From NCBI RefSeq assembly GCF_000828085.3, contig NZ_JXCA02000002.1:844962-908961 (forward strand): DNA of 64,000 nt. The letters are read 5' to 3'. This stretch comes from Scytonema tolypothrichoides VB-61278. Its GTDB lineage: Bacteria > Cyanobacteriota > Cyanobacteriia > Cyanobacteriales > Nostocaceae. The number at the start of each line of letters is the position of its first letter. Within the stretch, counting starts at the first letter, position 1. Made by a program: the position numbers and the translations under genes. The notes under the pieces are model-generated. The model was given only the letters and a program-made list of their open reading frames with translations, had not been told where the DNA came from and ran no database searches. Positions 46,394 through 54,665 of this stretch are shown in pieces.

Positions 46394-46420
46394 TCTGATC
46401 TGAGGAAACCTCGGATCAGA
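46394..46420 (+). terminator. Hairpin terminator after the kinase gene
   Basis: TCTGATCTGAGG pairs with CCTCGGATCAGA (one G-T wobble) around AAA, 23 bases past the stop. A short T-containing stretch (CTTGTTT) follows. Confidence 0.7.
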
Positions 46421-46816
46421 CTTGTTTCAAAGTATGCTCTATGTCTCTGGTTATCTCCCTGAGTCTTGCAAAGGGTTGCGCCAACAAAGCTATTTTTACT
46501 ATTGATTATTTTTTGTGTTGTGAATTCCGTAACAAGTTTATTTATTACTCTTATGAAAGAGTAGGACTCGGTTATTTTATCTGGTGTTATCTTGCGTTTT
46601 TTAAAAACTTCTTAAGTGCTCTTATCTGTAGCTTTCAGATATTTATAAAGCTTTTTCATTTTTTCATACTTAAGATAGGTTTATTTATATTGTCTTCATA
46701 CTTAAGTGTGAATTTACGGCTAAATTATATACTGAGAAAATTAAAAAACAACTTTTTCTCTACTTAGCCCATGAAAAGTTGATGACTCATCTACCTAAAT
46801 ACCTAGAGATAAGCTT
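46421..46816. other. AT-rich spacer upstream of rfbF
   Basis: About 400 bases with no gene I trust. The open frame at 46441-46767 encodes a Phe/Leu/Ile-rich stretch as expected from AT-rich DNA and has no clear ribosome site. It probably holds the promoter of the polysaccharide genes. Confidence 0.45.
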
Positions 46817-47590
46817 ATGAAAGCAGTGATTTTGGCTGGGGGTCTTGGTACACGTATAAGTGAAGAAACGAGTATTAAACCTAAGCCTATGGTGGAAATT
46901 GGTGGTAAGCCTATATTATGGCATATTATGAAAATTTATTCCACCTACGGCATTAATGAATTTATTATCTGCTGTGGTTACAAAGGTTACGTCATTAAGG
47001 AGTATTTTGCCAACTACTTCCTACATATGTCAGACGTAACCTTTGATATGCGATTTAACCAGATGAACGTGCATGCAGGGAAAGCAGAACCCTGGCGTGT
47101 CACCTTAGTAGATACAGGTGACAACACAATGACGGGTGGACGGTTGAAGCGAGTCAGAGAGCATATTGGTAATGAAACTTTTTGCTTCACCTACGGTGAT
47201 GGTGTCAGTAATGTCAATGTTGAAGAGTTAATTAATTTTCACAAAAAACAAAATAATTTAGCAACAATGACAGCAGTTCAACCACCAGGACGCTTTGGTG
47301 CTATTGTCTTAGGACAAGAACAAACAAAAATCACTAGTTTTCGGGAAAAGCCAGAGGGAGATGGGGCCTGGATTAATGGTGGTTATTTTGTGTTAGAGCC
47401 AGAAGTCATCAATTTCATTAATGATGATTCCACCGTTTGGGAACAGACACCATTAGAAAAGCTGGCAGAAATGGAACAGCTATCTGCTTACAAGCATAAT
47501 GGGTTTTGGCAACCAATGGATACTTTACGAGATAAAAATTATCTCGAAGACTTGTGGAAGAATAATAAGGCTCCTTGGAAAGTATGGTGA
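46817..47590 (+). CDS. rfbF: Glucose-1-phosphate cytidylyltransferase
   Basis: A 257-aa nucleotidyltransferase of the RfbF type: [20 protein letters not shown] (signature loop), [35 protein letters not shown] (metal Asp) and [19 protein letters not shown]. The length is as in known RfbF (257 aa). It makes CDP-glucose from CTP and glucose-1-phosphate, the entry to CDP-linked deoxysugars. In Anabaena PCC 7120 an rfbF gene (alr2825) opens the heterocyst polysaccharide island, which fits the genes here. The next ORF follows 103 bp later on the same strand. Confidence 0.9.
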   Translation: MKAVILAGGLGTRISEETSIKPKPMVEIGGKPILWHIMKIYSTYGINEFIICCGYKGYVIKEYFANYFLHMSDVTFDMRFNQMNVHAGKAEPWRVTLVDTGDNTMTGGRLKRVREHIGNETFCFTYGDGVSNVNVEELINFHKKQNNLATMTAVQPPGRFGAIVLGQEQTKITSFREKPEGDGAWINGGYFVLEPEVINFINDDSTVWEQTPLEKLAEMEQLSAYKHNGFWQPMDTLRDKNYLEDLWKNNKAPWKVW

Positions 47591-47693
47591 GATAAAAGAA
47601 GAAAAAAGTTACTTCGTTCTTAACTCATCGTTATTGATTTTTTACTTTTCATTCTTGATTCATATTTCTAGATTCCGGGAGCAACTCGTACTC

Positions 47694-48911
47694 ATGTATG
47701 ACTTCGCGATTATAGGCGGTGGGATTGTTGGTCTTTCTACCGCTATGGCTTTAGGTAAACGCTATCCCAATGCTCGTATTCTAGTTTTAGAAAAAGAGAA
47801 CAACTGGGCTTTTCACCAAACAGGTAATAATAGTGGCGTCATTCATTCTGGTATTTACTACAAGCCGGGTAGTTTCAAAGCTAAATTTTGCCGTGACGGT
47901 TGTCGTTCAATGGTGGAATTTTGCCAAGAACATGGAATTGAGCATGAAATTTGCGGTAAGGTCATAGTTGCTACTAATGAAACAGAGTTACCTCGCCTAG
48001 AAAATCTTTACACGCGAGGTTTGGAAAATGGCATAGACGTTAAGAGAATTACTCCAGAGGAAGTCAGAGAAATTGAACCTCATGTCAGCTGCGTTGGGGG
48101 AATTCTAGTTACTTCAACTGGTATTGCAAATTACAAGCAAGTTTGCCATAAATATGCTGAAATTATTAGACAGCAGGGAGGAGAACTGCGTCTCAATACC
48201 AAGGTTGAAAAAATAGTTATCAGTGGAAAACATCAGGTATTAGAAACAAACCGTGGTCCAGTTGAAACTCGCTTTGTGATCAATTGTGCTGGATTACATA
48301 GCGATCGCGTTGCCAAAATGGGCAAAACTGATCCAAAAGCAAAAATTGTTCCTTTCCGGGGAGAGTATTACGAACTCACACCAGAAAAACGCTACTTGGT
48401 GAAAGGTTTGATTTACCCAGTTCCCAATCCAGACTTTCCCTTCTTGGGTGTCCATTTTACACGCATGATTGATCAGAGCGTACACGCAGGACCAAACGCA
48501 GTCTTGAGTCTTAAGCGTGAAGGCTATAACAAAACAGACTTTGACTTGCGTGATTTTGCAGAAGTGATGACCTATCCTGGTTTTTGGAAACTCGCAGCTA
48601 AACACGCTGACGAAGGAATCCAAGAAATTATTCGCTCCTTTAGTAAAGCAGCTTTCACCAGAAGTTTGCAAAAACTCATTCCCGAAGTTCAACAACAAGA
48701 CTTAGTTCCCACTCACGCAGGTGTTCGCGCCCAAGCACTGATGAATGATGGCAAACTGGTGGATGACTTTTTGATTGTTCAAGGTCAAAACTCCGTTCAT
48801 GTTTGTAATGCCCCTTCACCAGCAGCAACATCTTCCATAGAAATTGGCAAAGCAATTGTTGACAAAATTCCCCAACAGCCACATCTCAAAGCTGTAGTCA
48901 CTCAACTCTAA
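47694..48911 (+). CDS. lhgO: FAD-dependent L-2-hydroxyglutarate oxidase-like protein
   Basis: A 405-aa DAO-type flavoenzyme. The start is ATG 47694 (MYDFAIIGGGIVGLSTAMAL); the frame is open back to 47499 but that overlaps rfbF. FAD motifs: GGGIVG, then HQTGNNSGVIHSGIYYKPGS, FVINCAGLHSDRVA and FPFLGVHFTRMID, all typical of LhgO. The canonical reaction is oxidation of L-2-hydroxyglutarate to 2-oxoglutarate. Set inside sugar genes, it may instead oxidise another hydroxy acid made for the polysaccharide; sequence favours LhgO. Confidence 0.8.
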   Translation: MYDFAIIGGGIVGLSTAMALGKRYPNARILVLEKENNWAFHQTGNNSGVIHSGIYYKPGSFKAKFCRDGCRSMVEFCQEHGIEHEICGKVIVATNETELPRLENLYTRGLENGIDVKRITPEEVREIEPHVSCVGGILVTSTGIANYKQVCHKYAEIIRQQGGELRLNTKVEKIVISGKHQVLETNRGPVETRFVINCAGLHSDRVAKMGKTDPKAKIVPFRGEYYELTPEKRYLVKGLIYPVPNPDFPFLGVHFTRMIDQSVHAGPNAVLSLKREGYNKTDFDLRDFAEVMTYPGFWKLAAKHADEGIQEIIRSFSKAAFTRSLQKLIPEVQQQDLVPTHAGVRAQALMNDGKLVDDFLIVQGQNSVHVCNAPSPAATSSIEIGKAIVDKIPQQPHLKAVVTQL

Positions 48912-48922
48912 AATATTTTGTT

Positions 48923-48968
48923 TGCCTGTGCTTGGTTAAGTTAATAGTGTTAAGAAAAAGCACAGGCA
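48923..48968. other. 11-bp inverted repeat after the LhgO-like gene
   Basis: TGCCTGTGCTT (48923-48933) and its exact inverse (48958-48968), 11 bases past the stop, with a 24-base loop. No U-tract. It could be a weak 3' structure. Confidence 0.5.
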
Positions 48969-49035
48969 TTGTGGCATTTGTCAATTTGCGAGAACATCTA
49001 ATTTAAGGTTGTAATTAGTTGTCAGGGGAAAACTA

Positions 49036-49977
49036 ATGTTCCTTAACTCAGATGTTCAGCGAATCGTTCTTGTGTGTGCTGCTGATAATAACTATGCTAT
49101 GCCACTCACTGTCACAGTTCGTTCAGCAGTTGCCAACCTGAAAAAGAATTATCAGATAGCATTATATGTTCTTGATGGAGGTATTACCGAAGCTAACAAA
49201 CACAGAGTTAGTAAATCTTTTAACAAAGAAAAGGTCAGTATTTCATGGATACAGCCAGATAATGCAGTCTTTGAAAATTTAGTCTTGACCAGACATTTAA
49301 CACTGACTTGCTATTATCGGCTTCTGATTACCGAATATTTACCAAAAGAGTTTCACAAAGCCATTTACTTAGACACCGACATGGTAGTGACGGGAGATTT
49401 GTCAGAGTTATGGGCGATTGACATGGGAGATAACTACGCATTAGCAGTTCAAGACGATGTTGAATTGTACGTAGGAATGTCTAAAGGTTTAAGAAACTAT
49501 CGTGAGGTCGGAATTAGTCCGGATGAGAAATATTTCAACTCCGGACTTTTAGTGATAAATCTTGACAAGTGGCGGTCAGAGGATATTGGCAAAAAAGTCC
49601 TTGAATACATCAAACAAAATAGAGAATACGTACGCAATGATCAGGATGGTTTAAACGCAGTTCTTGCTGGGAAATGGGGAGAACTTCACCCAAAATGGAA
49701 TCAAATGCCCAAAATACATGAATATTCATCCTGGCAAGACAGCCCCTTCACGGAGGATATTTATAACGAACTGCAACACAACCCTTGCATCATTCACTTT
49801 ACGAATTCTCCCAAACCCTGGTATGCAGGATTGCGAGAAGAATGTAAACATCCTAAAAAACATTTGTTCTTCCAATATCTTGACATGACGGACTGGTCAG
49901 GATGGCGAGACACCATTTGGAGACGGTTTTGGAGAAAATTCATGAAAGTAACATCGTTGACGACTTCAAAACTTTAA
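49036..49977 (+). CDS. Glycosyltransferase family 8
   Basis: A 313-aa GT-A retaining transferase of family 8 (LgtC/glycogenin-like). RIVLVCAADNNYAMPLTVTV begins the domain, and the metal motif is in KAIYLDTDMVVTGDLSELW (DxD). YFNSGLLVINLDKWR, NDQDGLNAVL and IIHFTNSPKPWYAG are also family hallmarks. AGGGGA lies upstream of the ATG. It would add a hexose to the polysaccharide repeat unit or a lipid carrier in the cytosol. Confidence 0.85.
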   Translation: MFLNSDVQRIVLVCAADNNYAMPLTVTVRSAVANLKKNYQIALYVLDGGITEANKHRVSKSFNKEKVSISWIQPDNAVFENLVLTRHLTLTCYYRLLITEYLPKEFHKAIYLDTDMVVTGDLSELWAIDMGDNYALAVQDDVELYVGMSKGLRNYREVGISPDEKYFNSGLLVINLDKWRSEDIGKKVLEYIKQNREYVRNDQDGLNAVLAGKWGELHPKWNQMPKIHEYSSWQDSPFTEDIYNELQHNPCIIHFTNSPKPWYAGLREECKHPKKHLFFQYLDMTDWSGWRDTIWRRFWRKFMKVTSLTTSKL

Positions 49978-49988
49978 ACATGGTGTGT

Positions 49989-50095
49989 TACGGTGCATAA
50001 GATATCAAAAGATCACTAAAGGCAAAAATTTCTGTAGTCATCAATCCATTACGATGAAACTGCCTAAACCATCCTACACAGAATAATGCACCGTA
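49989..50095. repeat. Inverted-repeat element upstream of the epimerase gene
   Basis: TACGGTGCAT (49989-49998) and ATGCACCGTA (50086-50095) bound a 107-bp stretch without coding content. GTTACGGTGC-type ends recur in cyanobacterial spacers, so a small decayed non-autonomous element is likely. Confidence 0.5.
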
Positions 50096-50153
50096 CTTCA
50101 CCAAGGTAATTCGTTTACGAGATGAAATTAAACTTAAATAGGAATGAAAAACA

Positions 50154-51182
50154 ATGAGAATTCTAGTCACTGGTACTGAAGGTTATCTTGGTAGTTTATT
50201 ACCTCCGTTGTTAATTGAACGGGGACATGAAGTTATCGGAGTAGATACTGGTTATTACAAAGTAGGTTGGTTGTACAACGGTACTGAGATAACAGCCAAA
50301 ACTCTCAATAAAGATATTCGCAATATCACCGTAGAAGATTTGCAAGGTGTTGATGCGATCGTTCACATGGCTGAACTGTCGAATGATCCCACTGGACAGC
50401 TTGCACCACACATTACTTACGAAATTAACCATAAAGGGTCAGTTCGTCTTGCCAAATTGGCAAAAGAAGCTGGTGTGCGTCGCTTTGTGTATATGTCCTC
50501 ATGCAGTGTTTATGGTGTTGCTACTGAGGGTGATGTTACAGAAGAATCTTCTGTCAATCCCCAAACCGCCTATGCAGAATGTAAGACATTAGTAGAGCGA
50601 GATGTCAAGCCATTAGCAGATGATGACTTCTCTCCTACCTTTATGCGAAACGCCACTGCTTTTGGTGCTTCCCCCAGAATGCGCTTTGATATTGTTTTGA
50701 ACAATTTGGCAGGTTTAGCATGGACAACCAAAGAAATTAAGATGACTAGTGATGGTACGCCTTGGCGTCCATTAGTTCACGCACTCGATATTTGCAAAGC
50801 AATTGTTTGCGCAGTAGAAGCACCTCGTGATATTGTCCATAACCAAGTTTTTAACGTGGGAGATACAGCAAATAATTATCGAGTCAAAGAAGTTGCCGAA
50901 ATTGTTGCTCAAGTTTTCCCAGATTGTAAATTGAGCTTTGGCACTCAGGGTGCAGACAATCGCAGTTATCGCGTCTCTTTTGAAAAAATTAATACCGTTC
51001 TACCTGGCTTTAAGTGTGATTGGAATGCTCAACGAGGAGCACAACAGTTGTATGATTTGTTCTCGCAAATTGATATGACTGAAGAAGTTTTCTTATCTAG
51101 AGGCTTCACTCGCTTAAAGCAATTAGAATATCTCATCCGTACCCAACAAATTGACAAAGATTTCTTCTGGAGTCAAAAGTAA
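50154..51182 (+). CDS. NAD-dependent epimerase/dehydratase
   Basis: A 342-aa extended SDR: RILVTGTEGYLGSLLPPLL (Rossmann loop), AIVHMAELSNDPTGQL, YMSSCSVYGVA and AYAECKTLVERD with a YxxxK pair. Then FMRNATAFGASPRMRFDIVLNNL and a C-terminal region usual for nucleotide-sugar enzymes. The AELSNDP motif marks a subgroup often paired with CDP- or dTDP-sugar genes. AGGAA precedes the start. It would act on the nucleotide sugar for the heterocyst polysaccharide; which step it does is not clear from the motifs. Confidence 0.8.
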   Translation: MRILVTGTEGYLGSLLPPLLIERGHEVIGVDTGYYKVGWLYNGTEITAKTLNKDIRNITVEDLQGVDAIVHMAELSNDPTGQLAPHITYEINHKGSVRLAKLAKEAGVRRFVYMSSCSVYGVATEGDVTEESSVNPQTAYAECKTLVERDVKPLADDDFSPTFMRNATAFGASPRMRFDIVLNNLAGLAWTTKEIKMTSDGTPWRPLVHALDICKAIVCAVEAPRDIVHNQVFNVGDTANNYRVKEVAEIVAQVFPDCKLSFGTQGADNRSYRVSFEKINTVLPGFKCDWNAQRGAQQLYDLFSQIDMTEEVFLSRGFTRLKQLEYLIRTQQIDKDFFWSQK

Positions 51183-51209
51183 TTATCTTGCATTGATAAG
51201 TCAAAAAAG

Positions 51210-51260
51210 TGATTTCAATAATTACGAATCAAATCTTTGAATTCGTAATTATTGAAATCA
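51210..51260 (+). terminator. Perfect 20-bp hairpin after the epimerase gene
   Basis: The 20 bases at 51210-51229 are exactly complementary to 51241-51260, with an 11-base loop. An outer CATTGAT/ATCAATG pair (51191-51197, 51258-51264) overlaps it. It starts 28 bases past the stop. The stem is AT-rich, with no U-tract. Confidence 0.65.
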
Positions 51261-51264
51261 TCAA

Positions 51265-51594
51265 TGTATCATAGGATGGTAATTAAACCATGCAAACAAT
51301 AACATATTCTAATGATTGAAATTGAGAAAATGTATATTGTAAAACTTAACTGTTTTGATGAGGAGTTTTGAGAAGCTAAGATTACTCCCTTCGGTGCCCA
51401 AAGAATACCTATTTAAAAAACCGCAAAGGACGCTAAGGAAGAAAAAAGAAGATAGGTAATTTTCTACCAATAAGGGAGTAGCTGTTATAGCAGTATTATG
51501 ATTTTAATACCTGATTTATGTATATTGCTGAAGCCTTAAGTCTTCTTATCATTTTTATACCTTCGCTTCTTCAAATAAAAAGTCATCATAACAT
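51265..51594. other. Spacer with a fragment of the 90-bp MITE core
   Basis: No ORF. AAACCGCAAAGGACGCTAAGG at about 51419 is the inverse of the core of the element at 32809-32898, without its terminal repeats; the remainder is AT-rich. Confidence 0.5.
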
Positions 51595-52641
51595 ATGCAA
51601 AATCCGCAGCAACTCAATCCACATGAAACACAAGCTGATGTACAGTCCACCATGAAGAAACTACTCACTATCGCTATTCCCACTTACAACCGCGCCCAAC
51701 TACTTGATAAGCAACTGGCATGGGTTGCTCAAGCGATCATTGGTTTTGAATTTGAATGTGAAATTTTTGTTTCAGATAATTGTTCAACTGATAATACTCA
51801 AGAAGTGATTAAAAAGTGGCAAAAAAATCTCAGCCACATCACATTTAAATATAGCAGGAATGCAGAAAATATTGGTGTCATGCGGAATATCATTCATTGC
51901 TTAAAATCCGCAACGACCAAATATGTTTGGACAATTGGTGATGATGATCCCATTCAGGATAAAGCAGTTGCTTATGTCATCAACAAACTCAAAAAATATG
52001 AAGATTTATCATTATTGTTTCTTAACTTTTCTGGTCGTAATCAAAAAACTGGGGAACCTGTACACCCACCCACAATAATAGGTAACCGTTGGTTTGATGT
52101 TGATAGTGAAGACGGAAGCGGTGACCCAAAAGCTATCTTTGAACATTGTTTTTCAAAAAGTGTTGGCGCAGTTATCTTTCTGACGGCTTCGATCTATCGT
52201 ACTGATTTAGTACAACGCGCTCTTCAAATTTGGTCAGAAGCTGAGAAGAACTGGATATCTTTAGCATACTTGGCTGGGTATTGCGCTGCTAATGGCAGGA
52301 TAATTGTTACGAAAGATACCTACATGGAATGTATTGTTGGTGTGAGTTATTGGCAAAAAGACCCACAATCGGCACTATTAATGCAATACAAGCACTTACC
52401 GGAAGTTGTCACGAAATTGGAGGAAAACGGATACTCTAGACAATTTTACCGTAGGATGATGTTCCAGAGTTTCAAAGAAGCTAATTTGAAAGTTTTCTTA
52501 GGTGCTTTGAGAAGATGGCCTATGTTCGCTATTAAAACAATAGTTCCCTTTTTGACTTTAGTCGGTCTGTCTGTTTTTGACGCAGTTCCTACTAAAGAAT
52601 TCAAAATGGCACAAACAACGGAACCATTCACTCAAAATTGA
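51595..52641 (+). CDS. Glycosyltransferase family 2
   Basis: A 348-aa GT-A enzyme. After a polar leader of about 18 residues comes KKLLTIAIPTYNRAQLLDKQ, EIFVSDNCSTDNTQEVIKKW and the metal motif VWTIGDDDPIQDKA. The C-terminal 60 residues include a hydrophobic stretch (FAIKTIVPFLTLVGLSVFDA) that may bind the membrane. The ATG at 51652 (MKKLLTIAI) is an alternative start. It is likely to build the polysaccharide repeat unit. Confidence 0.8.
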   Translation: MQNPQQLNPHETQADVQSTMKKLLTIAIPTYNRAQLLDKQLAWVAQAIIGFEFECEIFVSDNCSTDNTQEVIKKWQKNLSHITFKYSRNAENIGVMRNIIHCLKSATTKYVWTIGDDDPIQDKAVAYVINKLKKYEDLSLLFLNFSGRNQKTGEPVHPPTIIGNRWFDVDSEDGSGDPKAIFEHCFSKSVGAVIFLTASIYRTDLVQRALQIWSEAEKNWISLAYLAGYCAANGRIIVTKDTYMECIVGVSYWQKDPQSALLMQYKHLPEVVTKLEENGYSRQFYRRMMFQSFKEANLKVFLGALRRWPMFAIKTIVPFLTLVGLSVFDAVPTKEFKMAQTTEPFTQN

Positions 52642-52659
52642 CGAAAATAAGACTTGTGA

Positions 52660-52712
52660 GCCAGCGCGGTCTTGGGGGTTTCCCCCATGAGCGACTGGCG
52701 AACCCCGAAGGG
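52660..52712. repeat. GC-rich palindromic repeat
   Basis: GCCAGCGC/GCGACTGGC arms surround GGGGGTTTCCCCC, followed by AACCCCGAAGGGGT. It is the same family as the unit inside hglC and related to those near 30900 and 34520. Confidence 0.7.
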
Positions 52713-52744
52713 GTAATGAATAAAATGAACAAGGTAGTTATTCT

Positions 52745-53596
52745 ATGTTTAAAAGTACTATCAACAAAATATCTCAGTTGACATCTGAGTTAGGTTACAG
52801 AGCAGCACTCCTAAACCATGCAAGGAAATTGCCTGCTTTGGAAGAAAGCGATCGCGTGATTGTCGATACCCTCAAACGCGATGGAGTTTATGTGACAACA
52901 CTCGAAAAGTTGGGACTTGGCTCTACATCTGATCTTCTCCAAGCATCTTACAAGCAACTATCTAGAATGACAGATGCAGGCAATAGCCACCTAACGAAAA
53001 GACTGCCGCAAATTTACACGGTTACAGATTTAGCAGAATTTTCTCAGTGGGGACGGGAACAAAAGTTACTTAATATCGTTGAAAATTACATCGGTCTTCC
53101 TGTTGCCTTTCAGGGCGTACATTTACGTAAAGATTTTCCCAACGAAAATCAGTTTGGCACATTGCTATGGCATAAAGACTCAGAAGACCGTCGGATGGTC
53201 AAATTGATTATTTATTTGTCCGATGTAGAAGAAAAACACGGTCCTTTTGAATACGTTCCGGTATCTTTGACTCCTTTACATAGTCTCAGTTATTACCGAA
53301 TTTACTACAAGCTTTGGCAGTCAGGCTACTTAGGAATCACTGATGAACAACTTAAGGAAGTCATCCCGCAAGACAAGTGGAGATCATGTCCAGGACCCGC
53401 AGGTACTGTGATTTTTACAGATCCAAAAATTGCTTTACACCACGGAACTCTACGGTCAGAAGACAGGTCAGCACTATTTTTTGCTTACACTGCAAACCCA
53501 CCGAAGCGACCAGAACTTTGCACCCAATACTGGGATGATACTTTTGCAAAGCCAGAGTCATATCAAGAACCATCATCTGTGACAGCCCTAAGATAG
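52745..53596 (+). CDS. Phytanoyl-CoA dioxygenase-like Fe(II)/2-oxoglutarate oxygenase
   Basis: A 283-aa protein. A first metal pair lies in FGTLLWHKDSEDRRMVKLII (HxD), and a distal His and 2-oxoglutarate-binding Arg in IALHHGTLRSEDRSALFFAY. LIIYLSDVEEKHGPFEYVP is the usual beta strand between them. PhyH-type enzymes hydroxylate small molecules using O2 and 2-oxoglutarate. Here the substrate might be a sugar or lipid precursor of the polysaccharide; that is inferred from location. Needing O2 implies action before the heterocyst becomes micro-oxic. Confidence 0.75.
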   Translation: MFKSTINKISQLTSELGYRAALLNHARKLPALEESDRVIVDTLKRDGVYVTTLEKLGLGSTSDLLQASYKQLSRMTDAGNSHLTKRLPQIYTVTDLAEFSQWGREQKLLNIVENYIGLPVAFQGVHLRKDFPNENQFGTLLWHKDSEDRRMVKLIIYLSDVEEKHGPFEYVPVSLTPLHSLSYYRIYYKLWQSGYLGITDEQLKEVIPQDKWRSCPGPAGTVIFTDPKIALHHGTLRSEDRSALFFAYTANPPKRPELCTQYWDDTFAKPESYQEPSSVTALR

Positions 53597-53813
53597 TGCA
53601 GTTCTTAGATTGAAGAATTTCTTTGTGTTTTTAGTCTACCTTGAAGCCCTTTTGGTGAACTGTTGTCTGTCTTCGCCTTACCCTCGGTGCATAATGATTG
53701 CTGTCTCACCCGTATATATATAGGGGGCTTCAAGAAAAGTTGCAAAAAACACGAAGAAAAAACCGAAATGACCCAAAACCACTGTGTAGCTATAATTTCA
53801 AGCGAGGTTACCC

Positions 53814-54365
53814 ATGATTTTTGTAGAAACTGAACTCAAAGACGCTTATATCATTGACCTAGAACAAAAGCAAGATCATCGTGGTTTCTTTGCCCGTACT
53901 TTCTGCGCTCAAGAATTCGAGGCACATGGTTTAAAGCCAACAGTTGCTCAATGCAATCTATCTTTTAACTACAAAAAAGGGACGCTGCGGGGAATGCATT
54001 ATCAAACTCTACCAGCAGCGGAAACAAAATTAGTCCGGTGTACCCAAGGTGCTATCTATGATGTGATTATTGATATGCGTCCTGAGTCTCCGACTTATCT
54101 TCAATATATCGGTGTGGAATTAAGTGCAGAAAACCATCGCGCCTTATATGTTCCAGAAATGTTTGCTCATGGCTATCAAACACTAACAGACTCTGCTGAG
54201 GTTGCGTATCAGGTAGGAGAATTTTACACACCTGGATATGAGCGGGGGTTACGCTATGATGATCCATTTTTCAATATTCAATGGCCATTGGAAGTGACTG
54301 AAATTTCTGAGAAAGATAAGAATTGGCCTTTGATGACAATGATGAGCGTTGGAGGAAATGTTTAG
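53814..54365 (+). CDS. rfbC: dTDP-4-dehydrorhamnose 3,5-epimerase family protein
   Basis: A 183-aa cupin-fold RfbC-type epimerase: LEQKQDHRGFFARTFCAQEF, CNLSFNYKKGTLRGMHYQ (catalytic His region), KLVRCTQGAIYDVIIDMRPE, VPEMFAHGYQTL and RGLRYDDPFFNIQWP. The length and motifs are complete. It epimerises C3 and C5 of a 4-keto-6-deoxy nucleotide sugar; with rfbF nearby the substrate may be CDP- rather than dTDP-linked. AGGTTACCC precedes the ATG. alr2830 holds the same place in the Anabaena HEP island. Confidence 0.85.
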   Translation: MIFVETELKDAYIIDLEQKQDHRGFFARTFCAQEFEAHGLKPTVAQCNLSFNYKKGTLRGMHYQTLPAAETKLVRCTQGAIYDVIIDMRPESPTYLQYIGVELSAENHRALYVPEMFAHGYQTLTDSAEVAYQVGEFYTPGYERGLRYDDPFFNIQWPLEVTEISEKDKNWPLMTMMSVGGNV

Positions 54366-54665
54366 TTGTTAGTAGCAAGCCAGTGCGGTGATGGGAAAAA
54401 CGACTAATTAACAATCAACAACTACTCCCTTCCGACTTCTTAATTACCTCTGACAGCGAAACGTATTTTCTCTGCGTTCTCTCTCTTGAAAAGGTATGAG
54501 TCTCCTCCACCAGACGCTGCGCGTTCGCCCTTGGCGTGCGCTTGCGCTTACGGAGGAAACCTCCGCTCATACTTTTCGCTGCTTCCTCTGCAGTTTTCAA
54601 ATTGGTAATCTTTTGGCGGGAAAGGAGTAAGCAATTCGCAAATATTATTCATAGGAGATTAACCA
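54366..54665. other. Spacer with hairpin repeat
   Basis: 300 bases. At about 54488-54575 a hairpin repeat reads TCTCCTCCACCAGACGCTGCGCG and CGGAGGAAACCTCCG, the same unit that is translated in hglE at about 20851-20902. No ORF. A strong AGGAGATT lies 6 bases before the next start. Confidence 0.7.

Noticed and set aside
46441-46767. 108-aa hydrophobic open frame upstream of rfbF
   Set aside because: Phe/Leu/Ile bias is explained by AT-rich DNA; no ribosome site and no domain.
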